Below, in pieces: positions 14,611 to 23,203 of a stretch of 64,000 nt of DNA. The notes beneath the pieces are model-generated. The model made no database searches. It was given only the letters and a program-made list of their open reading frames with translations, and was not told the origin of the DNA. Source of the DNA: Bacteroidales bacterium UBA1189 (GTDB lineage: Bacteria > Bacteroidota > Bacteroidia > Bacteroidales > Bacteroidaceae); contig DBYJ01000004.1 of the NCBI GenBank assembly GCA_002309805.1, positions 1-64,000 on the forward strand. Direction: 5' to 3'. The position numbers and the translations under genes are program-made. The stretch's first letter is position 1, and each line of letters starts with the position of its first letter.

Positions 14611-16128
14611 TTACTTCACCAGCACCTTCTTCCCGTTGCGGATAAGGATGCCCTTCTGCGTGCCATCCACAGGACGGCCCTGCAGGTCGTAGAGGCGTTC
14701 GGCAGATTCGGCATCCAGCGTGGCAGACGTGACGCCTGTCTCACCACCATGTACCGCTTCGCCTGTGGGCTCTTCCTCTATCACCTTGAAGTTCTTCCAA
14801 TAAGAGGCCTTCTCGTAGAATGCCTTACTGCCCTGGGGGACATGCAAGGTGCAGTTGTAGTTGAATGTCTTTTCACCGATTGTAAAGGGCTTTATCGCGT
14901 TGCAATAGATATGGCCCGTACGAGGCATGTCCTTGAAAGCCTCATCGCCAATCTTGGCCATACCCTCAGGCAGGGTAATGGATGCTAGGGCTGTGCAGCC
15001 TGCGAAGGCCTCAACCCCTATGTTTGTGACGGCCTCTGGGAACACAATCGATGTTAACCTCTGACAACCACGGAAAGCAAAATTATCTATTTGTTTGAGT
15101 TTCTTGGGCAGTTCCATGTCCATTAAGGTCGTACAATTCTGAAAGGCAGATTCTCCAATGTATGTGACATTGTCAGGAATTTCAATATAGGGTAAGCCAG
15201 TACAGCCGCCGAAGGCATTGTGTTCGATTGTCTTTAAGCTGCTCGGAAGCGTGACGGCAGAAAGTTCTTTACAGCCAGATAGGACTCCGTCGTTTAACAC
15301 CGTTACGCCTTCGGGTATTACAATACAGGACAATTTGAAACAGTCGCCGAAAGCTCCGCCTCCTATTTCGGTAACGCTCTCGGGGATGTTGATTTTCCGA
15401 AGATTATCGCAATATGCGAAAGCAAGACTACCAATGGATGTGATCGTATTCGGGAGAGAGACCGACTGCAGATAATAGCAATACCTGAACGAACTACGCC
15501 CAATCTCATTTACCTGATACGTCATTCCCTCGTAAGTAAGTTCTGAAGGAATGACCACATCTAGCGGATAGTCCCGCTCATAAATCATCCAGCCCATCCT
15601 ATGCGTGACCGTCCTGCCGTTCTGGATACAATAATCGGGCTTTACGGTATTCGCATATCCTTTATTCAGCCGATAATACGTACTATCGATGTACACATAC
15701 TGACCTTCGGGCCAATGCGTCTTGAATTCGAATTCTCCTCTCCACCAGCATTTGTTCCAGAAAACGTTCAACGTATAATGCCCGTTGGGGAATCCGAGAA
15801 AATTTAGCTGGATGTCAATTGAAGGACGGCTAATATCCTTTTTGTAAACGATATCATTGTTTTCTCCCATGATGACAACCGTTGTGGAATCGCGTTTCCC
15901 CAATATGGCAAGGCGTTGGTAATAAAAGGGATCTATATGACCCACGAAAATGGCATCATCACTCGATATCCATGCCTTCAGGCTGTCGACAGGCTGGCCG
16001 TCATCGTTCAACAACTCGATATCTTTCTGCCCATCCCAGTTATTCCACCAACTATCATTGGTGGTCTGCGCATGAACAGTTCCTGCAAATAACAGCAGAG
16101 TAAGAAGGAAATAAAAACATTTTTTCAT
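14611..16128 (-). CDS. BspA-type leucine-rich repeat protein with DUF3244-like N-terminus
   Basis: A 505-residue exported protein with signal peptide MKKCFYFLLTLLLFAGTVHA. Residues about 30-135 form a beta domain ending NKCWWRGEFEF, very like the end of the DUF3244 protein at the head of this gene run. Residues about 200-430 hold nine or so LRR_5 repeats of the BspA class (ITSIGSLAFAYCDNLRKINI and relatives). The tail ERLYDLQGRPVDGTQKGILI ends in RNGKKVLVK, the usual C-terminal sorting-like segment of Prevotella secreted proteins. BspA-like proteins mediate binding to host or bacterial surfaces. The 51-nt spacing to the upstream gene suggests co-transcription. Confidence 0.85.
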   Translation of the reverse strand: MKKCFYFLLTLLLFAGTVHAQTTNDSWWNNWDGQKDIELLNDDGQPVDSLKAWISSDDAIFVGHIDPFYYQRLAILGKRDSTTVVIMGENNDIVYKKDISRPSIDIQLNFLGFPNGHYTLNVFWNKCWWRGEFEFKTHWPEGQYVYIDSTYYRLNKGYANTVKPDYCIQNGRTVTHRMGWMIYERDYPLDVVIPSELTYEGMTYQVNEIGRSSFRYCYYLQSVSLPNTITSIGSLAFAYCDNLRKINIPESVTEIGGGAFGDCFKLSCIVIPEGVTVLNDGVLSGCKELSAVTLPSSLKTIEHNAFGGCTGLPYIEIPDNVTYIGESAFQNCTTLMDMELPKKLKQIDNFAFRGCQRLTSIVFPEAVTNIGVEAFAGCTALASITLPEGMAKIGDEAFKDMPRTGHIYCNAIKPFTIGEKTFNYNCTLHVPQGSKAFYEKASYWKNFKVIEEEPTGEAVHGGETGVTSATLDAESAERLYDLQGRPVDGTQKGILIRNGKKVLVK

Positions 16129-16179
16129 AATACATCCTTTTTAAATTATGTGACAATAAATAATATTAGTATAAAACCA

Positions 16180-18072
16180 TTATTCAACAGGAACAGGCGG
16201 AGCAACGTATTGGTTGGGGATGACCTTCAAAGATGGATCTCCGAAATAATTCAATGTCAGCAGTATGTAGCTCGCTGCGCTTCCAAACTGGTACCGCATA
16301 TTTTGGGCTGAAAGATAACATAGTACTCCAAAGTTTCTCGTACCTGAAGAATAGGTTGCCAACATATTGTTGAATTCTAATTCTGCTGTTATGAGTTCAT
16401 AATACGGAGCATTGAGAGAAGAGGCATAAACCCCTATTGCACCTCTTGGGGTATCACCATTGCGGGCTGTCAACCACGTTTCTGCAAAACAGGGGGGAGT
16501 GGCATAATAACCGTATGTGAAACAGCCCACATCGGGCGCAGCATTATAGATGAAAGGCAATTTATTGTCATTTGCTAAGCTTTCGATATTGGCCGTGGTG
16601 AAGTAGGGGAACCAATATCTTATATGACCACGTCCAATGTAATTAACCACAAATGCTCCTTGATTGATGGCACTGCTGATAGCAGAATTCATGGCCGTAT
16701 ATCCAGAATAATCGCTACTGTGTACACTCACATTTATCCCCGTACCGTAGGTGGAACAGGAAAGCATGCCCATGATGGAGTCTATGTATTCATAAGGGGT
16801 TTTGGGCGCATTATAACCCTGTATATTTGAAAAGTCATCACTAATCCCTATGCTCCGATGTTGCCAGGATTGCACGGATTGATTCTCGTAAACAATTGTT
16901 CTCAAAGCCATTGTCTGCACTTCTTTGCAGTTTCTAGCACTAAAGCGGCCAATATAAATATCAGGGATAGAATCACTGCCTGAAACCAGTGCATAGAATG
17001 TGTCTGACCCTCCATCGTGATTTGGGATGTTTTCATCATCGACCATTATAGTTGGAACTCGATTAATATCGCCGACAAGAAGCACGTAGGTCAAACTATC
17101 ATTAACATTATAATCGCGTTGAATGAAAGTACGTACATTATCTGCTGTCGTTCCGACCTGGCTCATTTTCACTAGTCGTGTCTTGATACCCAAACTATCT
17201 TTATGAGCCCTGAAATTGGTCATGTCAGTAGCAAACGAGTCGCAACAAATGATAAGCATATTTTCTTTTGGAGGAGGAACCTTCACACCTTTATCTTCTC
17301 CTGTTTTTATAGGTGGCAAAGTATTCAAAGTGGAAGCTGCCATCACATCATAGTTGATGAACTGAGCCCTGAAGAGTTCTTCCATCGATTTGTCAATCGT
17401 ATGGCGGACACCCGACGTCAGCACATTCCGAGTGTCTGTGCCCGAGAACGACACCTCTACCTCCATCTTCTTATAGACGCGCAGGATGCCGGTAACAGGG
17501 TTGTACTGGAAGGGATGCAACCGCACCACGCTGCCGCGTATATCGCGCATCAGGAAAGGTGCATCCGCTGAGACTAATTGTGAAGGATAGAAAGCATCTT
17601 TCTCATAGACTTCAGAAAACGTGTAGGGTACGGTCGAAGGATCCGTCCTACTTAATATACTTCCTTTGGAAGGAGCCACCGGCAGAGTGATGTCTTCATA
17701 CTCTGCATTCACTACCCGCACGTTGCAGGCTGAGGTCTGGGGAATGACCACGCTGTATGCATACTCGGGAAGGTCGGGATTTCCCTTCTGCAACATGCTA
17801 TGCGCATCGCGAGCCGTAATGGAGAAATAGTCTTTTCCTTCGATGGAAACGGCATTTTTTGCATAGTTGCCTACCTCCAGCTCCATAACCAGTGAGCTCT
17901 CGGAAGAGGACAGCACCTTCATGCCGTTCACATTCAAAGATTCTATTGCTGCACGCGTCTGCTCGTTCCATGCAAAGTTTTCGGGAGAGAGGTTCAGGCT
18001 CTCTTCCTTACAGGAAAACAAGATCAGCAGGGTTGCCGCGAATAAGAGACTGAATAATGATAGCTTTTTCAT
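16180..18072 (-). CDS. Gingipain-like (peptidase C25) lipoprotein with altered catalytic residues
   Basis: A 630-residue lipoprotein (signal MKKLSLFSLLFAATLLILFSC). The N-terminal half resembles the C25 propeptide. The C25 core is recognisable: FVVNYIGRGHIRYW, LANDNKLPFIYNAAPDVGCF, CFAETWL and GAIGVYASS. Gingipain-type enzymes carry the catalytic His in GHG and the Cys in a (V/S)AC-x-x-G-x-F motif. Here GHG has become GRG (R481, with His at 483), and the Cys position is Pro513 (with Cys at 517). It may be a pseudoprotease or have shifted catalytic residues. It sits between the DUF3244 protein and the LRR protein in one minus-strand run. Confidence 0.82.
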   Translation of the reverse strand: MKKLSLFSLLFAATLLILFSCKEESLNLSPENFAWNEQTRAAIESLNVNGMKVLSSSESSLVMELEVGNYAKNAVSIEGKDYFSITARDAHSMLQKGNPDLPEYAYSVVIPQTSACNVRVVNAEYEDITLPVAPSKGSILSRTDPSTVPYTFSEVYEKDAFYPSQLVSADAPFLMRDIRGSVVRLHPFQYNPVTGILRVYKKMEVEVSFSGTDTRNVLTSGVRHTIDKSMEELFRAQFINYDVMAASTLNTLPPIKTGEDKGVKVPPPKENMLIICCDSFATDMTNFRAHKDSLGIKTRLVKMSQVGTTADNVRTFIQRDYNVNDSLTYVLLVGDINRVPTIMVDDENIPNHDGGSDTFYALVSGSDSIPDIYIGRFSARNCKEVQTMALRTIVYENQSVQSWQHRSIGISDDFSNIQGYNAPKTPYEYIDSIMGMLSCSTYGTGINVSVHSSDYSGYTAMNSAISSAINQGAFVVNYIGRGHIRYWFPYFTTANIESLANDNKLPFIYNAAPDVGCFTYGYYATPPCFAETWLTARNGDTPRGAIGVYASSLNAPYYELITAELEFNNMLATYSSGTRNFGVLCYLSAQNMRYQFGSAASYILLTLNYFGDPSLKVIPNQYVAPPVPVE

Positions 18073-18096
18073 GATAAACAGATTACGATGTTAAAA

Positions 18097-18477
18097 TCAT
18101 TCTTCTTCAATCACGAATTCTCCCCACCACCATTTGCCAAAAGCATAGATGCGGAGCACATAGTTTCCTTCGCCGATATTTTCGTCTTCCATATCAATTA
18201 TTAGCTGAAGTGTGGACGAAAAACTGTCAGAATAGACAACGGCATTAGTGTTTTGGTCACTGACAACAACTTGCGAAGCCGTGGCTTCTGAAAAATCAAT
18301 GGTCAAGACTGAACCATCAAGAGAGGCTGTCGGTATCTCTACAAAGGAACGTGGTCCTCCTTGACTTAATGAGTCCACTGGCTCTAAAAGAATAGTACCA
18401 TTACCTGTTTGTGCAAAAGCATTTCCCCAAACAGATACTAAAAAAACGCAACAAATAAAAAGAACTTTTTTCATCAT
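18097..18477 (-). CDS. DUF3244 domain secreted protein
   Basis: A 126-residue protein with signal peptide MMKKVLFICCVFLVSVWGNAFA. The mature part follows the DUF3244 layout: LDGSVLTIDFSEATASQVVV, then an NTNAVVYSD strand, and a terminal GNYVLRIYAFGKWWWGEFVI. DUF3244 is a small Ig-like or transthyretin-like beta domain of Bacteroidetes exported proteins with unknown function. It is the first gene of the secreted run, 24 nt before the C25-like gene. A TAACTTTG -7 box lies upstream (18519-18526). Confidence 0.78.
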   Translation of the reverse strand: MMKKVLFICCVFLVSVWGNAFAQTGNGTILLEPVDSLSQGGPRSFVEIPTASLDGSVLTIDFSEATASQVVVSDQNTNAVVYSDSFSSTLQLIIDMEDENIGEGNYVLRIYAFGKWWWGEFVIEEE

Positions 18478-18518
18478 AGCTATGGCTCACTTTTTAATGG
18501 TTAATACTTTTTTGCGCA

Positions 18519-18526
18519 CAAAGTTA
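18519..18526 (-). promoter_or_regulatory. -7 element for the secreted-protein operon
   Basis: Reverse strand reads TAACTTTG, matching TAnnTTTG, about 42 nt before the DUF3244 ATG. No clear TTTG was found at the expected -33 position, which fits an activator-dependent promoter and the divergently located regulator. Confidence 0.5.
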
Positions 18527-18625
18527 GTGCGCTCAAAAGAAAAAACCATGAAAAAAATCTAACAAGAATCTAACAATTTGCCCTAAAAAGGCAATTTGGG
18601 GCGTTCTGAGCAGAGAACCAAAGTG

Positions 18626-20365
18626 TCAGGACTTGGGAGTCGAGGCAGAAAAGACGAAATCGCTCCAACTGTTGCTCAGACGTTTCTTTATTCGGCTGCG
18701 TCGCATATAAACGGCATCGGCAGAAATACGGCAAACGTATGCTATCTGATTTGTCTTAAAACCAAGTAACGTCATGGCACAGAATTGTGCTTCTTGATCG
18801 GTGAGGCCTTCGTTATCCCTGAACATATCCAACAACATATCTACAAAGAGATCGTTCAGATATTGTTCGAACTGGCTGGCCTCAGCAACAGGCATATACA
18901 ATCCGCCTCTCATTTCTGACGAGTGTTTATTGAAATAGCGTTTCCATTCACTGGATTCATAGCGTTTCTGGTAAATGGCAATGCGTTCTTTCTGGACATC
19001 GATTGGAGGCGAAGCGGGCATGCTGCCGCTCTGCGAGGTAAGAACGGTTTGGGCAATCTGCCGTTGTTTGATGGCATTCAGGGCTTCTTCGTATTTCAGT
19101 CTTTCGTTTTTGTGCTTTCGGTCGTTAAGAAGAATCGCAATACAAGCCACGAAAAGCAGGAAAACGAACAGGATGCCCCACGTCCAGTAAAGACGCGAGC
19201 GCTGCACGGCCAGCTCGCGGTCGTGGAGTTCCACCACATGGTTGTTTTCAATGTCGCTAATCTCTTTGTCCCTGCGGATTCTGTTGACGGAATCCGCATA
19301 AGCCATGTAGTGCTGGAAATAAACATCCGATGAATCTGTCTGGTTTAGGGCCAGCGAGAGTTCAGTCAACCTTTTGTAGGTTTCGCAGTAAGTGCGGGCA
19401 TCCTCCTTGCATGCCAATACCTTTTTATAATAGTAAAAGGCAGAGTCCAATTCGTTTTCATGCAAAAGAATGTCGGCCTTCACATGATAGGCTGCACCGA
19501 TGTTCTCCTTTTGTCTATACCCTGCTATATAGCTGTTAATGTACTCCCCTGCTCTTGCATAGTCCTCTTTTAAATAGGCATTCAGTTTAGCTAACTGGAA
19601 CAGGGCATTAGCATGGTAGTCCTTATTTTTAATATTTATATAGGGATTGTAAATGACCCTTAGAAAGAATGGCTCAGCCTCTTCTGCTTTCTCCATGTAT
19701 AAATACGTCCTTCCTAAATTTATGTCCGCATAACCGATATTAACGGAGTCTGACTGACAGGCATCCGAACAGCGGTAATGTAAGAAAGCATCAAGGGCTT
19801 CATTTTTCTTTTCATGTTTAAGATAAAGCTTTCCCAATTCATAAAAGCTATAAGCATAATACTTGTTTGTCGTATCGGGGAAGAGTGTAGTAGCACGAAG
19901 AAAGGCATCAATGGCATCCAGGTCGCGACTCATATCGGAGTAGGTGCAGCCGAGGTAGTATTGTGCGAGGGCGGCACGCTGCGTCTTGCGACGGGTGCCA
20001 TAGTAGCTCGTGGCAATAAGGGGGAGGGAATCGGAGGTCAGGCGGACGTAGCATTTATAATCAGCCTGCGTGCGAAGGAGAGCGTAGAGAGCGGACTCCT
20101 TTTTGGATTGAAGATTGAAGATTGAAAATTGAAGATTTTTTCCCGTCTTCTGGCCTGCCTCTTCCGCAGGATAATCCCTAATCTTCAACATTGAATCTTC
20201 AATCTCCATGAGTACCGCTCGTGCTTCGCGCGGGTCTGTCTCCATGAGGGCTTCGGCACGGAGCAGGGCGTCGTGGAACGCGGTACGACGGCACGACGAA
20301 AGACCGACTGCCACCATCACCAGCAGGGCCATTTTCACTAGGAAACTGCGCTTACTTCTTTTCAT
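18626..20365 (-). CDS. TPR-repeat membrane regulator with LuxR-like C-terminal HTH
   Basis: A 579-residue protein. The N-terminal signal (MALLVMVAVGLSSC) looks like a lipoprotein signal or anchor. Tetratricopeptide repeats follow (about 40-370), then one transmembrane helix (WTWGILFVFLLFVACIAILL), a coiled region and a C-terminal helical HTH (LTDQEAQFCAMTLLGF, then TNQIAYVCRISADAVYMRRS). This architecture is a Bacteroidetes sensor-regulator class in which an extracytoplasmic TPR sensor controls adjacent genes. The ATG at 20365 is preferred to an upstream in-frame start that lies 5' of the promoter box. An in-frame TTGAAGATTGAA-type repeat adds about 15 residues (LQFSIFNLQ) near residue 92. 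It likely controls the secreted operon downstream on the same strand. Confidence 0.78.
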   Translation of the reverse strand: MKRSKRSFLVKMALLVMVAVGLSSCRRTAFHDALLRAEALMETDPREARAVLMEIEDSMLKIRDYPAEEAGQKTGKNLQFSIFNLQSKKESALYALLRTQADYKCYVRLTSDSLPLIATSYYGTRRKTQRAALAQYYLGCTYSDMSRDLDAIDAFLRATTLFPDTTNKYYAYSFYELGKLYLKHEKKNEALDAFLHYRCSDACQSDSVNIGYADINLGRTYLYMEKAEEAEPFFLRVIYNPYINIKNKDYHANALFQLAKLNAYLKEDYARAGEYINSYIAGYRQKENIGAAYHVKADILLHENELDSAFYYYKKVLACKEDARTYCETYKRLTELSLALNQTDSSDVYFQHYMAYADSVNRIRRDKEISDIENNHVVELHDRELAVQRSRLYWTWGILFVFLLFVACIAILLNDRKHKNERLKYEEALNAIKQRQIAQTVLTSQSGSMPASPPIDVQKERIAIYQKRYESSEWKRYFNKHSSEMRGGLYMPVAEASQFEQYLNDLFVDMLLDMFRDNEGLTDQEAQFCAMTLLGFKTNQIAYVCRISADAVYMRRSRIKKRLSNSWSDFVFSASTPKS

Positions 20366-20381
20366 CCTGACTTTTTCCGTG

Positions 20382-20413
20382 CGAAGGTACGGCGTACTGC
20401 GAAAAAATGCAAG
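20382..20413 (-). promoter_or_regulatory. Promoter of the TPR/LuxR regulator
   Basis: On the minus strand CTTG (20410-20413), a 20-nt spacer and TACCTTCG (20382-20389), close to the Bacteroidetes consensus, with a very short leader before the ATG at 20365. Confidence 0.5.
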
Positions 20414-20518
20414 CATACAGCCGATTTTTTCTCATCCATTCGGATAACAAAAGACATGTTATTGACGCAAAAAACAAGACAAAACTTCATCGAATTGGGA
20501 CTTAGGAATTATATAATG

Positions 20519-20618
20519 AAGAATGAAAAATGATGAATGAAAAATAAATAGCATTGCAATCGGAACGCTGCATACGGGACATTTTATTTTTCATTTTTCA
20601 TTCTTCATTTTTCATTAA
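20519..20618. repeat. AT-rich inverted-repeat element with conserved core
   Basis: Arms of GAATGAAAAATGATGAATG type (20519-20546) and the complement (20582-20616) flank a core reading AAATAGCATTG..., CGGAACGCTGCATACGGGAC, ATTTT. A related core (AAATAGCTTTG..., GGAAACAGCATACAGGAC, ATTTTT) lies at 48543-48583 between GTTAAGA-type arms. Both are intergenic. The rest of the 349-nt gap (20366-20714) holds only promoter sequences. Confidence 0.6.
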
Positions 20619-20675
20619 AAAAAGTTCTTCAATCTGCTCCATAGGCAGCGAAAAAGGGAATTTTTCCCTTTTACC

Positions 20676-20706
20676 TTTGCCCAATCACTTTTTTTCCCTA
20701 TCTTCG
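20676..20706 (+). promoter_or_regulatory. Promoter of the TonB-receptor operon
   Basis: TTTG (20676-20679), a 19-nt spacer and TATCTTCG (20699-20706), one base from consensus. The ATG is at 20715, so the leader would be only a few nucleotides. An alternative -7 box TACCTTTG overlaps at 20672-20679 and would give a leader of about 30 nt. Confidence 0.55.
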
Positions 20707-20714
20707 CGGCCAAT

Positions 20715-23138
20715 ATGAAAAAGAGTATCCTTTTGATGATGCTGTCGGCCCTCGTGGGGACGGCAGCAGTGTGGGGACAGAAGTCCTTTACGGTGAGCGG
20801 CTATGTGACGGATGCCGTGAGTGAGGAGACGCTCATCAGCGCCACGGTGCTCGACCTGCGCAGCGGCCTGGGAGCGGTGACGAACGCCTACGGCTTCTAC
20901 TCGCTGACGCTGCCTGAAGGCGAGGTGGAACTGGTGACACGCTACATAGGCTACCGCAGCCGCACAGACGCCTTCCGCCTGGAGGGCGACACCGTGCTGG
21001 CGCTGCCCCTGACGGCCATGGCCGAACTGGACGAGGTGGAGATCATCGGCAACCGCCTGGACCTGGGCGTCACCGGCTCGCAGATGAGCGCCATCGACAT
21101 CCCCGTGGAACAAATCAAGGCTGTGCCGGCCATGTTCGGCGAGACGGACGTGCTGAAGGCCCTGCAGCTGCTGCCTGGTGTACAGAACGGCAGCGAGGGC
21201 TCGGCAGGGCTCTACGTACGCGGCGGAGCACCCGACGAGAACCTGCTGCTGCTCGACGGTGTGCCAGTGTATAACGTCAACCACATGTTCGGCCTCTTCA
21301 GCGTCTTCAACCCCGATGCCATCAAGAACGTCACCCTCTACAAGGGCAGCTTCCCCGCCCACTACTGCGGGCGTCTGAGCAGCGTGGTGGACATCCGCAT
21401 GAAGGACGGCGACATGTACAAGTGGCACGGCGACGTGGCGCTGGGCTTCGTCTCTTCGAAGGTGAACGTCGAGGGCCCCATCGTGAAGGGAAAGACATCC
21501 GTCAACATCAGTGCCCGCCGCACCTACAGCGACATCTTCCTCAACACCGCCCTCTGGGGTGCCGACCTCATCGACAGGGAGATTGACCTGCACGGCGCCA
21601 TGATGGGCTACTACTTCGACGACCTGAACGTGAAGCTCAACCATAAGTTCAGCGACCGAGACCGCCTCTACGTCAGCTGGTACAGCGGAGTGGACAACAT
21701 CTATTTCCGTCTGCGCGAGCGCGAGGGACGCGACTACACGCAGAAGACGCGCTTCGGCTGGAACTGGGGCAACATGGTGGGTGCCGTCCGCTGGAACCAC
21801 GTCATCAGCCCGCGCCTGTTCATGGACGTCAGCGCCAACTACACCCAGTACCGCCATCACATGGGCATCAAGCTCGATGAGCAGGACAAGGAGAGCAAGC
21901 TGACGCAGCACATGGAGATCAACATGCGCTCGGGCATCTTCGACGAGACGGCCCGTGCCGACTTCCACTGGAGCCCCACCCCGCAGCACGAGGTGCGCTT
22001 CGGCACCTTCTACACCCACCACCTCTTCCGCCCCGACGTAGCCACGGTGGCCTTCCGCTACAAGCAGGAGCAGACAGCCGATGCCGATGCCCACGAGGAG
22101 AACGTGAACGAGCGCTCAGGGCAGAAGGATATCGACGCCCACGAGGCACAAGCCTATTTCGAGGACAACATCACGCTGTGGGACGTGGTGAAGGTGAATG
22201 CCGGCCTGAGCACCTCGTTCTTCTACGTAGGCGGACGCAGCTACTTCTCGCCCGAGCCCCGACTGAGCGGGCGCGTGCTGCTGGCTGACGACCTCTCGCT
22301 GAAGGCGGGCTATGCCTACATGAGCCAGTACGTCCATCTGCTCTCGAACAACAGCCTCTCGCTGCCCACCGACCTCTGGGTGCCCGTCACCGAGCGCATC
22401 CTACCCGAGAAGGCTCACCAGTGGGCACTCGGACTGTTCTATAACCTCAAGGACTACTGCGACCTCAGCCTCGAGGGGTACTACAAGCGCTCGAACAACC
22501 TGCTGGAGTACCGCGAGGGCGTGAGCTTCATGTCCGGCAGCACCGACTGGCAGGACAAGGTGGCCATGGGACGCGGCTGGAGCTACGGCGTGGAGCTGAT
22601 GGCGCAGCGCTCGGTGGGCAAGCTCAACGGCTGGGTGGCCTACACGTGGAGCCACACGCGCCGACTCTTCGACCGCCCCGATATGGTGCTCAACAACGGA
22701 CGCCCCTTCAACGCTAAATACGACCGTCGGCACGAGGTGGACATCACGGGCAACTACAAGTTCTCCGACCGCTTCGACCTCAGCGCCACATGGGTCTATG
22801 CCACAGGCAACTGCGGCACCGTCTATACGCAATACTTCCTCTCGCCCAGCGAGGGGGACGGCTGGTACACCACACTCGGCTATTCGCCTGAGCGCAACAA
22901 CTTCCGCCTGAACCCCTACCACCGCCTCGACCTCGGACTGAACTTCCACCGCACGCTGGCCAAACGCATACTGCGTACGCTGAACATCAGCGTCTATAAC
23001 GCCTACAACCACAACAACCCCTTCCTCATCTACACTGACGAGGAGTACAATTCCGACAACAACACGTGGCGCACCACCCTCAAGCAGGTCGCCCTCTTCC
23101 CCATCATACCTACCATCAGCTACGGACTGAAGTTTTAG
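20715..23138 (+). CDS. TonB-dependent outer-membrane receptor
   Basis: An 807-residue protein with a signal peptide (MKKSILLMMLSALVGTAAVWG). An N-terminal carboxypeptidase-regulatory-like domain (VSGYVTDAVSEETLISATV) is followed by the plug (AMFGETDVLKALQLLPGVQ and GLYVRGGAPDENLLLLDGVP) and a 22-strand-type barrel ending in an aromatic residue (PTISYGLKF). It imports a substrate across the outer membrane using TonB/ExbBD energy. There is no SusD neighbour; the partner is a DUF4249 lipoprotein, as in many Bacteroidetes receptor pairs. The substrate is unknown; the downstream peptidase and fucosidase suggest peptide or glycopeptide. Confidence 0.92.
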   Translation: MKKSILLMMLSALVGTAAVWGQKSFTVSGYVTDAVSEETLISATVLDLRSGLGAVTNAYGFYSLTLPEGEVELVTRYIGYRSRTDAFRLEGDTVLALPLTAMAELDEVEIIGNRLDLGVTGSQMSAIDIPVEQIKAVPAMFGETDVLKALQLLPGVQNGSEGSAGLYVRGGAPDENLLLLDGVPVYNVNHMFGLFSVFNPDAIKNVTLYKGSFPAHYCGRLSSVVDIRMKDGDMYKWHGDVALGFVSSKVNVEGPIVKGKTSVNISARRTYSDIFLNTALWGADLIDREIDLHGAMMGYYFDDLNVKLNHKFSDRDRLYVSWYSGVDNIYFRLREREGRDYTQKTRFGWNWGNMVGAVRWNHVISPRLFMDVSANYTQYRHHMGIKLDEQDKESKLTQHMEINMRSGIFDETARADFHWSPTPQHEVRFGTFYTHHLFRPDVATVAFRYKQEQTADADAHEENVNERSGQKDIDAHEAQAYFEDNITLWDVVKVNAGLSTSFFYVGGRSYFSPEPRLSGRVLLADDLSLKAGYAYMSQYVHLLSNNSLSLPTDLWVPVTERILPEKAHQWALGLFYNLKDYCDLSLEGYYKRSNNLLEYREGVSFMSGSTDWQDKVAMGRGWSYGVELMAQRSVGKLNGWVAYTWSHTRRLFDRPDMVLNNGRPFNAKYDRRHEVDITGNYKFSDRFDLSATWVYATGNCGTVYTQYFLSPSEGDGWYTTLGYSPERNNFRLNPYHRLDLGLNFHRTLAKRILRTLNISVYNAYNHNNPFLIYTDEEYNSDNNTWRTTLKQVALFPIIPTISYGLKF

Positions 23139-23203
23139 TACATAGTTAAGAGTTAAGAGTTAAGAATTAAGAGTTAAGAATTCATAGTTCATAGTTAAGA
23201 GAA
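23139..23203 (+). repeat. GTTAAGA simple-repeat array
   Basis: About seven copies of (A)GTTAAGA/GTTAAGAATT fill the gap between the receptor and the DUF4249 gene. No promoter or terminator consensus is present, so the genes are probably co-transcribed. Confidence 0.7.

Noticed and set aside
20685..22094. 469-codon minus-strand open frame opposite the TonB receptor
   Set aside because: It is the antisense shadow of a well-supported gene in GC-rich DNA; its composition (V/A/H/E-rich, no domains) is typical of such shadows. The same applies to the long frames at 57677-58975 and 2583-3689.
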